Of a stretch of DNA of 64,000 nucleotides, positions 1 to 12,108 are shown one piece after another. Made by a program: the position numbers and the translations under genes. The stretch is taken from contig NC_063265.1 of NCBI RefSeq assembly GCF_019578655.1, forward strand, positions 14,432,285-14,496,284, in the 5' to 3' direction. This stretch comes from Ricinus communis. Lineage: Eukaryota > Streptophyta > Magnoliopsida > Malpighiales > Euphorbiaceae. The notes under the pieces are model-generated. The model was not told where the DNA came from and did no database searches. It worked only from the letters and a program-made list of their open reading frames with translations. Each line of letters begins with the position of its first letter. Within the stretch, counting starts at the first letter, position 1.

Positions 1-1762
1 GGGCAAAATAAAAATTGAACTCTCCTCAGCCTCTCCATCTCCACTACGCCACTTTCTTTGACCTTTCGGCCATCTTCTTCCCACGCTTCATGTTCCACTT
101 ACACCACTGCTCTTCTTTTCTTTTCTCTTTAAGAAACAAAGACAAAAAAACAAAACCAGATTCGGGTTAAATCCATTTTTTTAATCATAGATCGCCTGTT
201 TCCTATTACAGTATCACTCATCTTACATGTGATAAAGTCCCACTTACATTGATAGATGTTGATAAAAGAATTAAGAACTGAAATCTCTCCAATTTTTATA
301 GAAAATTATACCCACCATCGTTAATTTAGTTTTTCTGTAAGAATTTACACATATATTATATATCCACTTTATGCATTAGAAATTGACCTCTAAATACCAA
401 TTATGAGAATTAAATATCAAAACTGGAAATAACATTTTGTAGATTACCCCACTATTAATCTTTCAGTTTCTCTAGAGATTAAACCTGAAATTGCTTTATG
501 TCAACTTTATTCATTTGATCAAGCTCTTCTTTTCTTTTTTGTTTTTCTTTTCCCTTTCTAGTTGATTTATGCAAAGGGATATAGACAATATACATCATGC
601 TTGGGATAAGCCTTGAGATTTCTAAAATAATTTAGTAGATATATTTATAAATAGATACCCAATGTCACATGCATAGGGATTTTGGAATTATCCATAGGAA
701 ATTGAAAACTAGTTTCTGCAAATAAAAGAAATTAGAAAAATGTAAGACAACTAATATTACTCTGGTTTATTTGACTTTCTTGGCTCTTGATTTGTGGCTA
801 GCGCATTCTAAATTCTACAATCTATGATTAAGTAGTTAAAAGTCAAATGGATATTATCTTTTTTTAAATAAATTAATATGTGGCAAATAATTGATGAAGC
901 ACACATAGAGGAGGCCAGAAATTTGTATTACGTTATAGTTTGTCTGTATTAAGTTATCCATACCTCTACATGACAATGCATATAATGCAAAGGATCTTTG
1001 AAAAATCAATCACAATAATGGGTGATCAATTATATAATATTAATGGGACATCATACATATAGTTAGAGTATTATTATAGGCTGTACAGATTAATTAATGA
1101 AATATTCTTTTTTTTCTTTTGATGGGAGAAGTTAAGTTGATGCTTGAAAGAAAAGGGTAACCTCTAAATGTGGAGATCCATGTCAAATGCCAATCTCTTG
1201 TTTGATAAGTTTGTGATTGGAATTAATAATTGTCATGTAGAAACTCTTACTTCAATCCACAAAGTTTGTTTTAGCGTGTGCTGGTGAAGATTATATGAAT
1301 ATTAATCTGCGATGTGGATGTAACAAACTTATAAAAACATTTGTTGTAGTTGGATCGATCATTAATCAAGTTTTAGGAGGTGGCGCAATATGATATTACT
1401 TGGTAGGATTTTTGTGAAAAACAATGATGAGTTTCTGTCAACATGTTTATTATAATTAGAATTAGAATTAGAATTAATTTGATTAGGGTTGGAGTTAATG
1501 GAATAAGAGAATTTAGAGTTCAAATAATAAATTTGGATTTAAATTTATTCAATACTAAAAGGACTATAATTTTTTTGAACAGTTTGAGCGGATATTGAGC
1601 CTTGACAAGATATATTAATGTATAAATATATGTTATACATATTCTTTTTATCAAATATAAAAAGTATCATGAGTACACTTTGTATGTTATATATTATATT
1701 TAATATCTATCGGATTCAATAATTTCTAAGTTACTAAATTAATACCGATAAGGTTGATCAAA
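1..1762. other. AT-rich intergenic DNA, no gene seen
   Basis: No open frame of convincing length or recognisable family occurs on either strand. The first 150 bases are pyrimidine-rich and less AT-rich than the rest. They could be the promoter or 5' UTR of a gene beyond the left edge, but nothing decides this. Confidence 0.5.
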
Positions 1763-2720
1763 ATGATGCTGAAGAGGTTCACAAGAATATAAGGTTGCGA
1801 AATAACCCTAAATAAATTTTAATTTATAATTAAGAAAAAAAGAAAAAGCATTTTAGCTAGGATTGGTAATTTTTAAAATAACTCGATTAAATGACAGGGC
1901 ACAACACGGTAAGTAATTAAATAGATTTGGATTTAGACTAAACGGTTTCAGGATGTTTTACGATACAAAAATAAACTAGGTTTAAATAAATTAACGTGCT
2001 TAATCTACTAATAATATGAATAAATATGTTTATTTAAACTGTTCATAGATTAACAGATATATGATACGTATCAATACGTTTAAACACAATTATTTTTTCT
2101 CTTCATATATTTATATAAATAATTTTATTATTTATAAAAATATAATTATATTTTAAAATAAAAATAAAAATTTAGGTCATTTTATAATTAATTAAATATA
2201 TTTTTAAAAAAATTATAATGGTTAGTTTTTTATTTAAAAAAATTAAACTTATTAAAAAGGTTGTATGAGTCAATCTGTTTAACTCAGTTACTAAATTTAT
2301 CAATATATGAATTTAATATTTTAACGTAATTAGTTAAATATGACATATTCGAAATTAACTCTCTTATATTATACATGAATCTCGACACAATTAAACCGGC
2401 GGAATTTTAGCTTAGCAAAATTGCATATAGCCTCTGAAGTAAAGCCTAGACCGGGTCCATGGTATTATCGGCAGAAAATATCCGACAACTCGGGGCTGGA
2501 AGAACTCATTTAGGGTCCATTAATTCTTACAACTACCAAATATAAGCTTTAGGTAAAAGAATGGACCCAATGAGAAACATTAGAAGGAAAAGGTACTGGC
2601 GGCCTGTCTTCTCCATCAAAAATTATCATATGGGCCGGGTCCTCAAAGGGTAAACATATCTCATTAGACAGATGAGGAGTTCTATGCAAATAAAAGAGTC
2701 CTCCTATTTTATGATATCTT
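1763..2720. repeat. Dispersed duplicate, copy 1
   Basis: A diverged partner lies at 4748-5205. Shared landmarks in the same order are a GATG[C/T]TGAAG start, a TAATTAAG purine tract, a stretch ending CCATGG, a CCGACA block followed by a CTGGA[A/G]GAA block, AAGCTTTA.GTAAA, AATGGACCCA and GCCTGTCTTC. Copy 1 is longer because it carries an insertion at 1859-2403. No coding potential is apparent, so this is probably a duplicated intergenic segment. Confidence 0.7.
1859..2403. mobile_element. Candidate 545-bp insertion with 9-bp direct repeats
   Basis: The segment is bracketed by identical 9-mers ATTTTAGCT at 1850-1858 and 2404-2412. The paralogous block at 4748-5205 lacks it, so that block acts as an empty site. 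A 9-bp target duplication is typical of Mutator-like elements. I see no convincing terminal inverted repeat (the ends begin AGGATTGG and, read inward from the right, TTCCGCCGG), so the class is unassigned. It is very AT-rich and has no ORF. Confidence 0.5.
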
Positions 2721-4747
2721 TAAGCTTTTGTTACGTGCATTTCCAAAAAAAGAAAGAATCATAATGCAAAGAAAGTATGAATCAACTTTTCTTTTTCTTT
2801 TCTTTTTTAGAGAAAAAAAAAAAAGCATATTCATTTCAAAGCCAAAAAAAGGCCAATGCAATGCTAAAAAATGGACTTAAAGAAACAAAAAAGAAGGGCT
2901 GTGGCCATCAAAATGAGCAATTGTTGGAGGTGCTGCCGCCACCACCACATCACATCAATACAAACACTATATTGCTCAATGCCATTCATTTACATATAGG
3001 CACTCAAAGCATATTACAAAGTCCAAACCAAACAAAATGACCCTCGTGAGTGGAAATTGCTATCCTTGCAACTGGAGAGAAGGGGAAAGAACCCTCAAAC
3101 CTGAAAATGAAATGAAAGTAACACTCTCTAAGGCCACCCACCAAACTCAGTTTCAGACCAGGGAACTCTGAGGAAATTCCTTAACATTATGAACTCCCAA
3201 ACTGACCACTTTGCATTACAAGAAACTGTAGCGATAAAAGAAAGATTATTAATATAAATACCTAGAGTCTCTACTGGAAGTTTGTAACTCAAGACCCAAT
3301 AAGAGCATGAGATCCCAGAAAGGAGGTTAAACACAACGAGTAAAGTAATGATAACTGAACAGAACAGAACTAAGAAAATCCTATTCTAAAAAGGCATTAA
3401 AGGAGAAGAATTGGCCAGAAAATTCCCTGGAAGAAAGTTAGAGTGAGACGTAGAAATATCTTATTTTTACTAATATCTTTCTCTGGGAAGTTCTTTCACT
3501 TTACCATTACTAGTACTCGATGGCAGTGGAGATAGAGCCATCGGAAGCTTACCGTGTCTCCTTTATTGCTATTTGTGCGAGTGTTTTGCACATATTTTTA
3601 ATCAGATTATTGAGTTGTTGTTTAGGCTTTTATAGTGTTTGTTATGTCGGTTATCCTTCCGTCGAGTACGGCCAGTTTTCTGGAATATTCATTAGCAGGA
3701 AGTACTACGCCGTTGATTATCAGTGGCTGTGCGGTTGGAGAAAGACTCCACCGTGAGGTGGGTGTTGCTGTGGCGGTGTTATACTTGTGTTAGACTTGGA
3801 AGATCACTTCCCAAATTCACAGCACCACTTGTGATAGGAGTCTCCTATATATCTCGCCATTATAGGATCTGTACTGTATCCATGGAGGTAGAAATATTCG
3901 ATACTTCCATCCCCTGTGCCTCCGTATACAATTTCCTTTATAGTGATTTGGTAGCATTGAATAATAAGCCAACAACGACTAGCATCCTTAACTGGCCTAG
4001 TTTTTCATGGTTCCTGATCGAAATGGTAACACTGTTTTTAAAAGGGATCTACTATACATAAATGGAAATATAATTTTTTTTGTTATTTCATTTTGTTTTT
4101 TTTATTTTTATTGTGTTAAAATATAAAAAATACAGTTTTATAAAACATACATTCTAAATTTTTTTATTAAAAATATAATGTGTTATTTCCTTATAGGCTT
4201 TAAAGTTTTATTTTAATTAATATAGGGGCTCTCTTTGTCAAAATTGCAAAATTGCATCACTTGCACTTTTGGTTGTTAGCCTCTTTAATATTAGCATTTT
4301 TCACTACTGAATACTGATTGAGCCTATTTCAGAGTATAGAGCTAAATTATACTTTATTCCTTCATATAATGTATTTTATATAACAATATGATGAGTCAAT
4401 GTTTATTATATATTATACTATATTTAACTCTACTTTTTTTATTTAAATTTTTTTTAGTAAATTCATATTGATAAAGTTTAGCAGTGTTTGGTATAAATGA
4501 AAATTTATTTGAAGTTTTATCTCATTAAACTTGAGAAGTTAAATATAACCAAACCAATTTTTATTAAATTTGATAATTTGAATGAATTTAAACTTATGAG
4601 CTATGCTAAAAATATTCAAATGTTTTATTATATATTCGCCTTTTATTTATATTTTTATCCCTCTCATCTTTTTAAAATTAAAATATTGAATTTTTTAACG
4701 CTTAATTCAAGAATAAAATTCATATAAATTGAATTTTATATTTAAGA
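2721..4747. other. Intergenic DNA with short uncertain ORFs
   Basis: Short open frames occur on both strands but none matches a family I recognise. The least AT-rich part, about 3500-3860, could be a gene relic; a minus-strand frame there is described among the findings. The remainder is AT-rich. Confidence 0.4.
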
Positions 4748-5205
4748 GATGTTGAAGTGATATAAGATTGCAAAATGAATCCTAATTAAAGTTCAAAACT
4801 AATAATTAAGGGAAAAAAGAAAAGAAAGGCATGTTAACTTTGCAAGTTTAAACTTTAACTCCCACCAATATGCCATATGGCCTTTGAAACAGAGGCAAGG
4901 CTGGGGCCATGGCCTATCATCTGCGGAAATCCGACAGCTTTGAGCTGGAGGAACCTATTTAGGTTTCATTAATTCATAATAGCTAAGTCTAAGCTTTAAG
5001 TAAATGAATGGACCCATTTGAGAACATCAGAAGAAAAAGGTACTCTCTCTTGGACCAAATTGGTCCATTTCACCTATCAATTCTTGCTCTGACTGCCTGT
5101 CTTCCCCATCAATTTCATCATATATGAAACCCGTGAGATATCTTTCAAGAGATCCTATGTTTTATAATCAAGAGGTTCTATGTTATGTTCAGTTTCCTTG
5201 GACAA
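4748..5205. repeat. Dispersed duplicate, copy 2 (empty-site copy)
   Basis: This is the partner of 1763-2720, in the same orientation about 2.5-3 kb downstream. It lacks the 545-bp segment present in copy 1. It contains an extra stretch around 5045-5090 between the AAAGGTACT and GCCTGTCTTC landmarks, so the copies have also diverged by indels. Confidence 0.7.
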
Positions 5206-5719
5206 AAGAGTTAAATGAAAAATAAGAGAACTATAATATAATTTGAAATTTAGTATGATACCTGTGTTTTAATAATTTTTCATGGTTAAATATATATTCA
5301 TATTCTTAAAATTTTTGACTATTTAGTTAGTAAAATATTTTGAATATGATAAACACTCAAGTTGATTATCTATATTATCTTAATATTTTTAATATTATAT
5401 TTTCATTTAATATATATATATATATATATATTGAATAAATATAGATATTTAAATATTACTAAAGAATAAAATTTAATTTTTTCTTAAATTATATAAGAAA
5501 TTAGAATCTTAGGTAGATATAAAGTTTTAAATATTAAAGAGGTTAGATAAAGGGTAATTCTATGGTTACTTTGTTTTAATCTACCAATAAGATAATGATA
5601 ATTTGCATAATTTTTTTAAAAAATTTAGTAACCTATAATTACATGTTATCAATTAAAATGAAATTTGCTAAAGTAACATAAGGTAGTTTTAAAAATTCAT
5701 ATATTCTTAAAATATACAA

Positions 5720-6560
5720 AAAAATTAGTTTAATTTGTAAAGAAATATGAATATGCTTATCATTTTTCATAATTTAGCAATAAATATCGTAATTACGAAA
5801 AGATTTATTATTTTTTTGTAAATTTGCTAATTTTTTCGTAAATCATTAAATTTCACAAAAGTTATCATTTTTATAATATCATACAATTTTTTGCAATTAG
5901 TTTCACTTACAAAAAACTAATGTAATTTGCAAAAAGAATATGAAGATGATTATCATTTTTTGTAATTTAGTAATAAATCTCACGATTATGAAAAAATTAA
6001 TATTTTTCATAAATTTACATAAATTATTAAATTTCAAAAAATTTATTATTTTTTCATAGTATCATTCATTTTTTTTCGCATTAATAACACTTACGGAAAA
6101 ATTAGTATAATTTAAGAAGATTGTCATTTTTGATAATTTATCGTTTTTGATAATTTAGCAATATATTTCACAATTATGAAAATTTTAATATTTTTCAAAA
6201 TCATTAAATTTCATAAAAAAATTAATATTTTTAAAATCATTAAATTTCGCGAAAGTAATCATTTTCTCATAATATCATTTATTTTTTTCATAACTAGTAA
6301 CACTTATGAAAAATTAGTATAATTTATGAAAAAATATGAAGAAGATTGTCATTTTTTATAATTTAACAATATATTTCGTGATTACAAAAAATTTAGGTTT
6401 TTTTTTTAAATTTGTCATTTTTTTCATAAATTATTAAATTTCGCAATAGTAATAATTTTTTTCGTAATTTCAGTTATTTTTTTATAACTAGTAATACTTA
6501 CAAAAATTTAGTATAGTTTATAAAAAATATAAAGAGTATTATCATTTTTCATAAAATATC
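5720..6560. repeat. Degenerate AT-rich tandem array, period about 190-210 bp
   Basis: A motif of the form TTAGTATAATTT, followed by a run such as GAA[T/G]AT.A and ATCATTTTT, recurs at about 5724, 5916, 6101, 6312 and 6507, giving spacings of about 192, 185, 211 and 195. Between anchors the same sub-blocks recur in order (AATTTAGCAATA, a TTTCGT.AATTA block, CATTAAATTTC, TCATTTTT). Copies are too diverged for recent homogenisation. Confidence 0.7.
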
Positions 6561-7741
6561 AATTATTTTTATAATTATAAAATTATAAAGGATTCAACAG
6601 ATTATGAGTCATTTTTATTTAAAAAATTTAAAATATAGGATCTAAGTTAATTAAGAATTAATGATGTTTAAAATAAAGTAGTCCTAGAAAGCACTTAGAT
6701 ACAAAATCTATTTAAAAAAATATAAAAAGAAATGGGATAATGGCACGGCCTTCGCTCCACGTGTTATGAAAGGGAGACTAACTAATCATGAAGGAAAGAA
6801 ACGAGTAGTACTGGAAAGGCTATAGACAAATGAAGTAAGGTAACATAAGGCATAGCCTATTTTTATAGAGCATAAAACCATGCACATATTAAACATAGAC
6901 TTTTGATCTAATTGGGCAATTTTTGAAGCTACCCAGCAAGGGACCAGTATATTTATGGCATGTCCCTGAACTTGCTTCAGCTGTATATATATATATAGGT
7001 CCTAGGTTTAAATATGTCTAAATAAACATCTATATATATGAGGTAATTAAGGTAACAATAAAAGACAACAAAAAGAAAAGAAATGACTGCTGCATATCAT
7101 AAGACAACCAAAGAAAAACACACATGAATAACGCATTCTTTGAATCTACAATGTTGGGACAAATTGGCAAAGATGGTGAAGGCTCTTGGGTGATTCTAAA
7201 AGCTATCTTTCTTATTATTCTTTCTCCCAAACCTATCAATTCATGGTAGGTCCTCTTTTCATTTCTTCCTCTAAACATATATCTATTTCTTGCATTATCT
7301 CACTCATTCTTTAGAGTATCTTGGATAATTTTTACTCACACTTTATGTAATTCAATTCTTTTAATTAATTATGTATATTCGAAAATTATTTAATTTCGGA
7401 TGCTAACTACGAAGATTGAGCTCAAATATATATAGTATATAGCAAAGCCTGAATATTAATGGAGTAAGAGGCAAGTCCAGATTGACCCCAAAGAAACAAC
7501 CAAAAATTTAAGGTACATTTTCACTGTTTTATTTGTATATACGGCATCATGTTTATTACAGTTTTTTTTTTTTTTTTTTTTTTTTTTTCTCTTGTTTTCT
7601 TTTTTAACAGTTGCAGCTGTCGGTGGAATAGAATCTGTGATCAATATTGCATTGTTCATCCTTCTTTATCAGCCACTGTTCAGTAGACTGGAGACTATCT
7701 CCTACCTTATATGTCATCTCAAATGGGAAATAAGTCTCTCA
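6561..7741. other. Intergenic DNA with a 27-base poly-T run
   Basis: An uninterrupted T run lies at 7562-7588. Small ORFs flank it but none resembles a known family. The 3' UTR of the minus-strand gene starting at 8707 should lie at the right end of this stretch. Confidence 0.5.
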
Positions 7742-8707
7742 TCAAGATTCTTGCTGAATTTCAGATGCGACAGTTCTAGCCCAAAACTTGAGGTGTTTCT
7801 TCATGTCAGCAGCTGCAGATACTTTCGGTAGTCTTAGATTTAACAGTGGTGAATCGGGTCTCCTTATTAGCCATGCTTCTGATAAGTATGGCCTAATGAT
7901 TCCTTTCTCTTGTTCTTGCTGATCATCTCTAACTATGTCATGATCATCGCTGTCGTAACAATCTTCATCTTCAGGTACTACTTCACTGTTAATGAGTTTG
8001 GTGGTGTTGTGTTTATGTTTATACAATCCAAGTCTCGACAATCCAGGAACTACACTTATCATTCTTGGGCTTATCTGTTCTTTCTTGAATATGAAGCCAA
8101 GATCCATAAACCCTTTCACTTCTTCTAGTTCAAGCTCTCCCAAGCTCCTACAGCTCATGGATTTCTGTAACACTTTCCTCAATCCAATGTTCTTGGTAAG
8201 TCGTTTTGCAGTTGATGGTGATGAAGAATGCGAACGAGCTCTACTCGTAGCAAGATTCAGTCTTGTCGGTCTCTCTTTCTCATTGACTACCATATCTTCT
8301 TGTTCTCCTTTTCTATCATTCAAGTTAACCTTTTTGAACTAGTTAAACAAAAACAAGAAAACAATACTTAAAACAAGTGCAAAACCCTACATAATTAAAA
8401 GAAGTGGTATAATTATCATTTTTGTCACCTCTAAAGTGATTGGAGTTGATTCTGACGTTGAAGAGATATCCTCTTCTGAAAGAGGTGAAGCAGGTGATGC
8501 AGCTTCTTCTTCTTCTTCTTCTTCTGTAGAAGTTGAGAAAGAAAGAGTTGAAGGTAGATTTATAAGAGAAGATGTAATGAGAGGGGTTTGTTGTTTAAGG
8601 GTTTTAGAGAGTAGCACAGTAGAGGAGGTTTCAGGGAAGAGAATGATTTGATGAAACCAAAGACGGTCCATAACTCCTAGTAAACACAAGGAATAATGAT
8701 CAGCCAT
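7742..8707 (-). CDS. DUF1685-family protein, two exons
   Basis: Exon 1 is 8707-8429 (93 codons) and ends at GAG followed by GTGACA. Exon 2 is 8338-7742 after acceptor AACTAG. Both junctions are phase 0, giving about 291 residues. The N-terminus starts MADHYSLCLLGVMDRLWFHQ, followed by a serine-rich stretch with seven consecutive glutamates. The C-terminal half carries the plant DUF1685 signature: a MSCRSLGELELEEVKGF block, SPRMISVVPGLSRL, then RPYLSEAWLI and, near the end, ADMKKHLKFWAR. The family has no established biochemical function. An alternative acceptor nine bases further in (AAAAAG, before GTTAAC) would remove three residues in frame. There is no signal peptide or obvious membrane segment. 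The ATG lies nine bases from a GA/CT microsatellite in the presumed 5' UTR. I am confident of the family and fairly confident of the intron. Confidence 0.9.
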
Positions 8708-8712
8708 GGAAG

Positions 8713-8715
<3 letters not shown>

Positions 8716-8744
<29 letters not shown>
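8716..8744. repeat. (GA)n microsatellite in the 5' UTR of the DUF1685 gene
   Basis: There are 29 bases of perfect GA alternation on the plus strand, which would be a CT tract in the minus-strand transcript, ending nine bases before the start codon. Pyrimidine dinucleotide tracts are common in plant 5' UTRs. Its perfection suggests a polymorphic marker. Confidence 0.9.
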
Positions 8745-8747
<3 letters not shown>

Positions 8748-10207
8748 ATGGTAGCTAGAGCTATCGAAGGGGAAGAAAATCCAATGGATTTATGAGAATA
8801 TAAGTGTGGGATGTGGTGGTGGTGGAAGGAATATTATTTTTATTTTTCTTTTTTTCCCAAGTGAAAGAAAGTAAAGGAATGTGGAAGGAAACGCAAGTGG
8901 TGGATCAATCTAAAGTGGACACAATGGAGGATGTGGTCATGAGACAAGGATTCTCTTGACTCCACATCTTTCACGCAAGCTAAATTACTATTTTATCCAT
9001 GTGCTGCTCTATCAAATCATGTGTGCCAACATTGTGGGACCTATTCTTATTTTTAAATATGTATGAGAAAAATAATAATAATAATAAATTGAGAAGTGGA
9101 GTGTGACTTATACCATGGTTGGTTCAATCTGGATATAACAGTTGATTACCCATAACATTTTTAATAAAAGCTAAAAATATTAAATAATAAATATTATGAG
9201 ATAAAAAAAATTTATTTTTAACAATTTTGATGTAGTTGATCATAATTCTATAGAAATACTAATTCATATATTGACTTCATAAGTGATTTTAACGAACATA
9301 ATTATTTAAATGTGAGATTATATTTTTTTTATTACTTCTCTACGTATGAAGAATTCAATATTCTCGTAACGAAGGACTATAAAATATTTTAAAAAATATT
9401 AATATTTATTTATTAAAATTAATTAATATAAAATAAAAAAGAATATAACAGTAGATTACCAATAATATTAGTAGCTAATAGTTGATAAATATAAAATATT
9501 TAACAAAAATTTTTACTAGCATTTATTGTTATATAACAAATGAATGCTAAGGATGGAATTTTCTTTTAATATATATATTGAATTAATTCCTTTTACTAAA
9601 CAAATTATTTAAAAAAGAATTTAGGAAACCATTAGATGAATGGAAAACAAACCAAATACAATCAGCTGATGATTTGGTTGTATTTACCAAGTGATAGTGA
9701 TACAGTTAAGTTATTCGAGATCCCTCCCAGTAGCTATTCTTTCTATAACACTGAACTTCATTTTGCTCTTGCCAAAGTACCCACAAAAGGAAAACGAAAA
9801 CAAACTTCTTTCCAAAACCATTTTAGAAAGTTCTTTTAAAATAATTACATTTTCTCAAAAAAAAATTATATATTTCATTAATAAAGCTATCTTCATCAAA
9901 ATAATAAAAAAAATTAAATATATATATATAATTTATTTTATAATTATCATTTTTATTGATAAAATAATAAATTATATTTTACGAAAAATATGTTTTACTT
10001 GAAATCTAATAGTTTAAATGTCATATTTTATGATTTCTTTTTTTAGTTTGTTTAGCACTCACGTAAAAGAAAATATTGCCATTTTATAGAATGAGAATCC
10101 AATACTAGGATAATAAAGTAAACCATAAAATTCTTAAACTATGTCCTAACATAAATATCTTTGCACATAAAAGTATCTCAAAATACCCAAACACATTACA
10201 TGTATAT
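8745..10207. other. Intergenic DNA upstream of the DUF1685 gene
   Basis: The first 250 bases or so should hold the DUF1685 promoter (minus direction). No clear TATA box was identified. From about 9050 the sequence is very AT-rich, with no supported gene. Confidence 0.45.
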
Positions 10208-10212
10208 GAATT
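10208..10212. repeat. Target-site duplication of the copia element, left copy
   Basis: GAATT immediately precedes the 5' LTR. The same pentamer follows the 3' LTR at 15494-15498. Confidence 0.93.
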
Positions 10213-10487
10213 TGTTGAAGAAAGAAAAGGAAAAGTCAGAAATTGTGGTCTCCGAGGCTGCACAAGCTAGGTTGTTTGTGCAGACTTCTCATCACTGACC
10301 AGTAAGGGAAAAAGGAGTAACCTTCCCTGCAAAGCAGGAAAAGTCACTTCAACCTTAATCCCATAAAGAAATATCTGTTGAAGCAACCGTTAGAGTAGGA
10401 TTTCATCATGTATATATAGCAATCAACACATTGTAAAGAACTTAGAATTCTATCATATAATATATACACAGATTCACAAATTCTTCA
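10213..10487 (+). repeat. 5' LTR of copia element 1
   Basis: This 275-bp repeat has TG...CA ends and matches 15219-15493 in length and order throughout. A TATATATAG stretch near 10411-10419 could be the element's promoter TATA box. Confidence 0.95.
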
Positions 10488-10499
10488 TAGTATCAGAGC
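10488..10499 (+). other. Primer-binding site for initiator Met tRNA
   Basis: TAGTATCAGAGC directly abuts the 5' LTR. It differs at one base from the usual plant copia site TGGTATCAGAGC, which pairs with the 3' end of initiator methionine tRNA. Confidence 0.85.
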
Positions 10500-10544
10500 A
10501 GGTGACAAGCCTGTAATCATCATTTACCATTTTGTAACCCACCA

Positions 10545-10935
10545 TCATGTCTCAAACTGATCACAAATTAACCAACATCATTCTCAAAGGAAATTAAAAT
10601 TATTTCAAATGATCCAAATCGGTCTACATTGGCCTCAGTGGTAGAAGGAAGCTTGGCTTCATCATGACCCTGAAGCCCTAAGAGACCGTAAGCCCACAGC
10701 AGTAAATGAGCTCGAGGGTAAGACTGATGGACGCAGGTCATGTTGCTCACCAACACTATGGAGCCCTAAATTTCAAGGCTATGTATGTTGATGGAATCAT
10801 CAAAAACAATTTGGGATAAAGTAAAAGGCCTATATGGCCATCAACAGAATTTTGCTCATATCTTTAATCTTAAACAAGAATTGGCAAAAATCACTCAGGC
10901 ACAAAATCAAGTTCACTGAAGATATGCCACATTAA
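10545..10935 (+). pseudogene. Copia gag remnant
   Basis: Starting at ATGTCTCAAACTGATC, the translation resembles a copia gag N-terminus in scattered pieces: a start MSQTDHKL, a later MYVDGIIKNNL-like block and a QELAKITQAQNQVH stretch near 10875-10918. It is interrupted by stops and frame changes. Similarity ends abruptly at about 10935, and no zinc knuckle follows. Confidence 0.6.
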
Positions 10936-11650
10936 ATCTTTAGGCCGCGGCGGAACTTAACTATACCTTCCACCTCCCCGAGTAGAGAAAATCAAGAAAA
11001 GAGGAGAGATGATCTCGTGATACTCTAGGATTGCCTGCCCGACCGCTTGGCTCGAGGTCTCAAACCTCTTGTCCTCCTGATTCGACCGTCAAAATGGACA
11101 CCGGTAAGAATATAGCTATCAGGCAGCAATGCGTAGGGGACTCAAAGAACTCACGATGAATCCCTTGGCCTCACTCGAACTCACGAAAAATCAATCAGCC
11201 CGCTTGGCCGCTATGCCATCAAGCGACAAGGCACACAGAGGGGAAGACGGAGAGGGCGAGACGCACGATACGAGACACCGACTACGCACTGCAAAGTGGT
11301 CACCATCCGCGCCAGGTTGAGCGCTTCGGCCCGCATCTTCCAATCCGAGGATGGGAGAAAGCGAACGCAGGAAAGAAGAAGAAGAAAGTTCAAGAAAACC
11401 CTAGGAGAAAGTGAGATGAGAAGTATATGAAAAATTATGAGGGCAGGCTTAGGTGTGGTACATTCGACCCGGAGCAAACTGGCTTTGAATATTCGGAATT
11501 GATCCAACCCGATTTAACTCAACCTAAGCATTTAATATCCTCGGGCCCTCGCTTCTACAACACCAGCCCTTATGTAGAGCCCAAGTCAAGATGGTTTGGA
11601 AATCTTGGCCCAATTATAGGCCTTGGTTCTTCAACCCAATGGGCTCGGGT
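10936..11650. other. Foreign-looking GC-richer segment replacing the gag C-terminus
   Basis: Between the gag remnant and protease lies about 0.7 kb that is not copia coding sequence. It is much richer in G+C (for example GGCCGCGGCGG at 10942) than the AT-rich element around it. I recognise no domain in it. Borders are approximate and I saw no flanking duplication. It may be a captured genomic fragment or part of another retroelement. Confidence 0.5.
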
Positions 11651-11689
11651 CATCTCAACCTGATGGGTCAGGTTCGGTTCAAATTGCCT

Positions 11690-12053
11690 TAAATTCAGTA
11701 CAAAAATTTTCAAAACCCTGTCAAAATGCTTGGATTATTGACTCAGATGCAATAGATTACATGACTTGGGATCCAAAAAATTTCAAAAAAATTAATTCTA
11801 TCTCGAATTCTCATCATGTGACTGTTGCAAATGAAGATAAAGTCAAAATTCATGGATATGGCACCACAAATTTACTTAACTCCAACATTGAAAATATTTT
11901 ATTTTTGCCTGACTTTAAATCTAACCTTTTATCAATTGGTAAGATTACTTGTGATTTAAACTACAATGTTATTTTCTCACCTTCTTCAGTCATATTTCAG
12001 GATCGAATTTCCGGGAAGACGATTGGTGAAGGAAAACTAGAAAATGGTCTTTA
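11690..12053 (+). pseudogene. Copia protease and linker remnant
   Basis: The frame contains WIIDSDAIDYMT, the degenerate form of the copia aspartic protease motif WIIDSGATDHMT (the glycine after the catalytic DS is lost). It is followed by LLSIGKITCDLNYNV, the usual region before the GAG-pre-integrase domain. The frame ends at a stop at 12052-12054. Confidence 0.8.
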
Positions 12054-12108
12054 GTACCTCCATAATCTTCCCAAGAAATGTCTTCTGTCAACCAACCCTA
12101 ACCAAGGC

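Noticed and set aside
2777..3040. Open frame of 87 codons with lysine and phenylalanine runs
   Set aside because: The runs come from A- and T-rich low-complexity DNA. No domain is recognisable and there is no coding-like composition.
7456..7659. Minus-strand frame with a long lysine run
   Set aside because: The lysines are the translation of the 27-base T run at 7562-7588. It is a homopolymer artefact.
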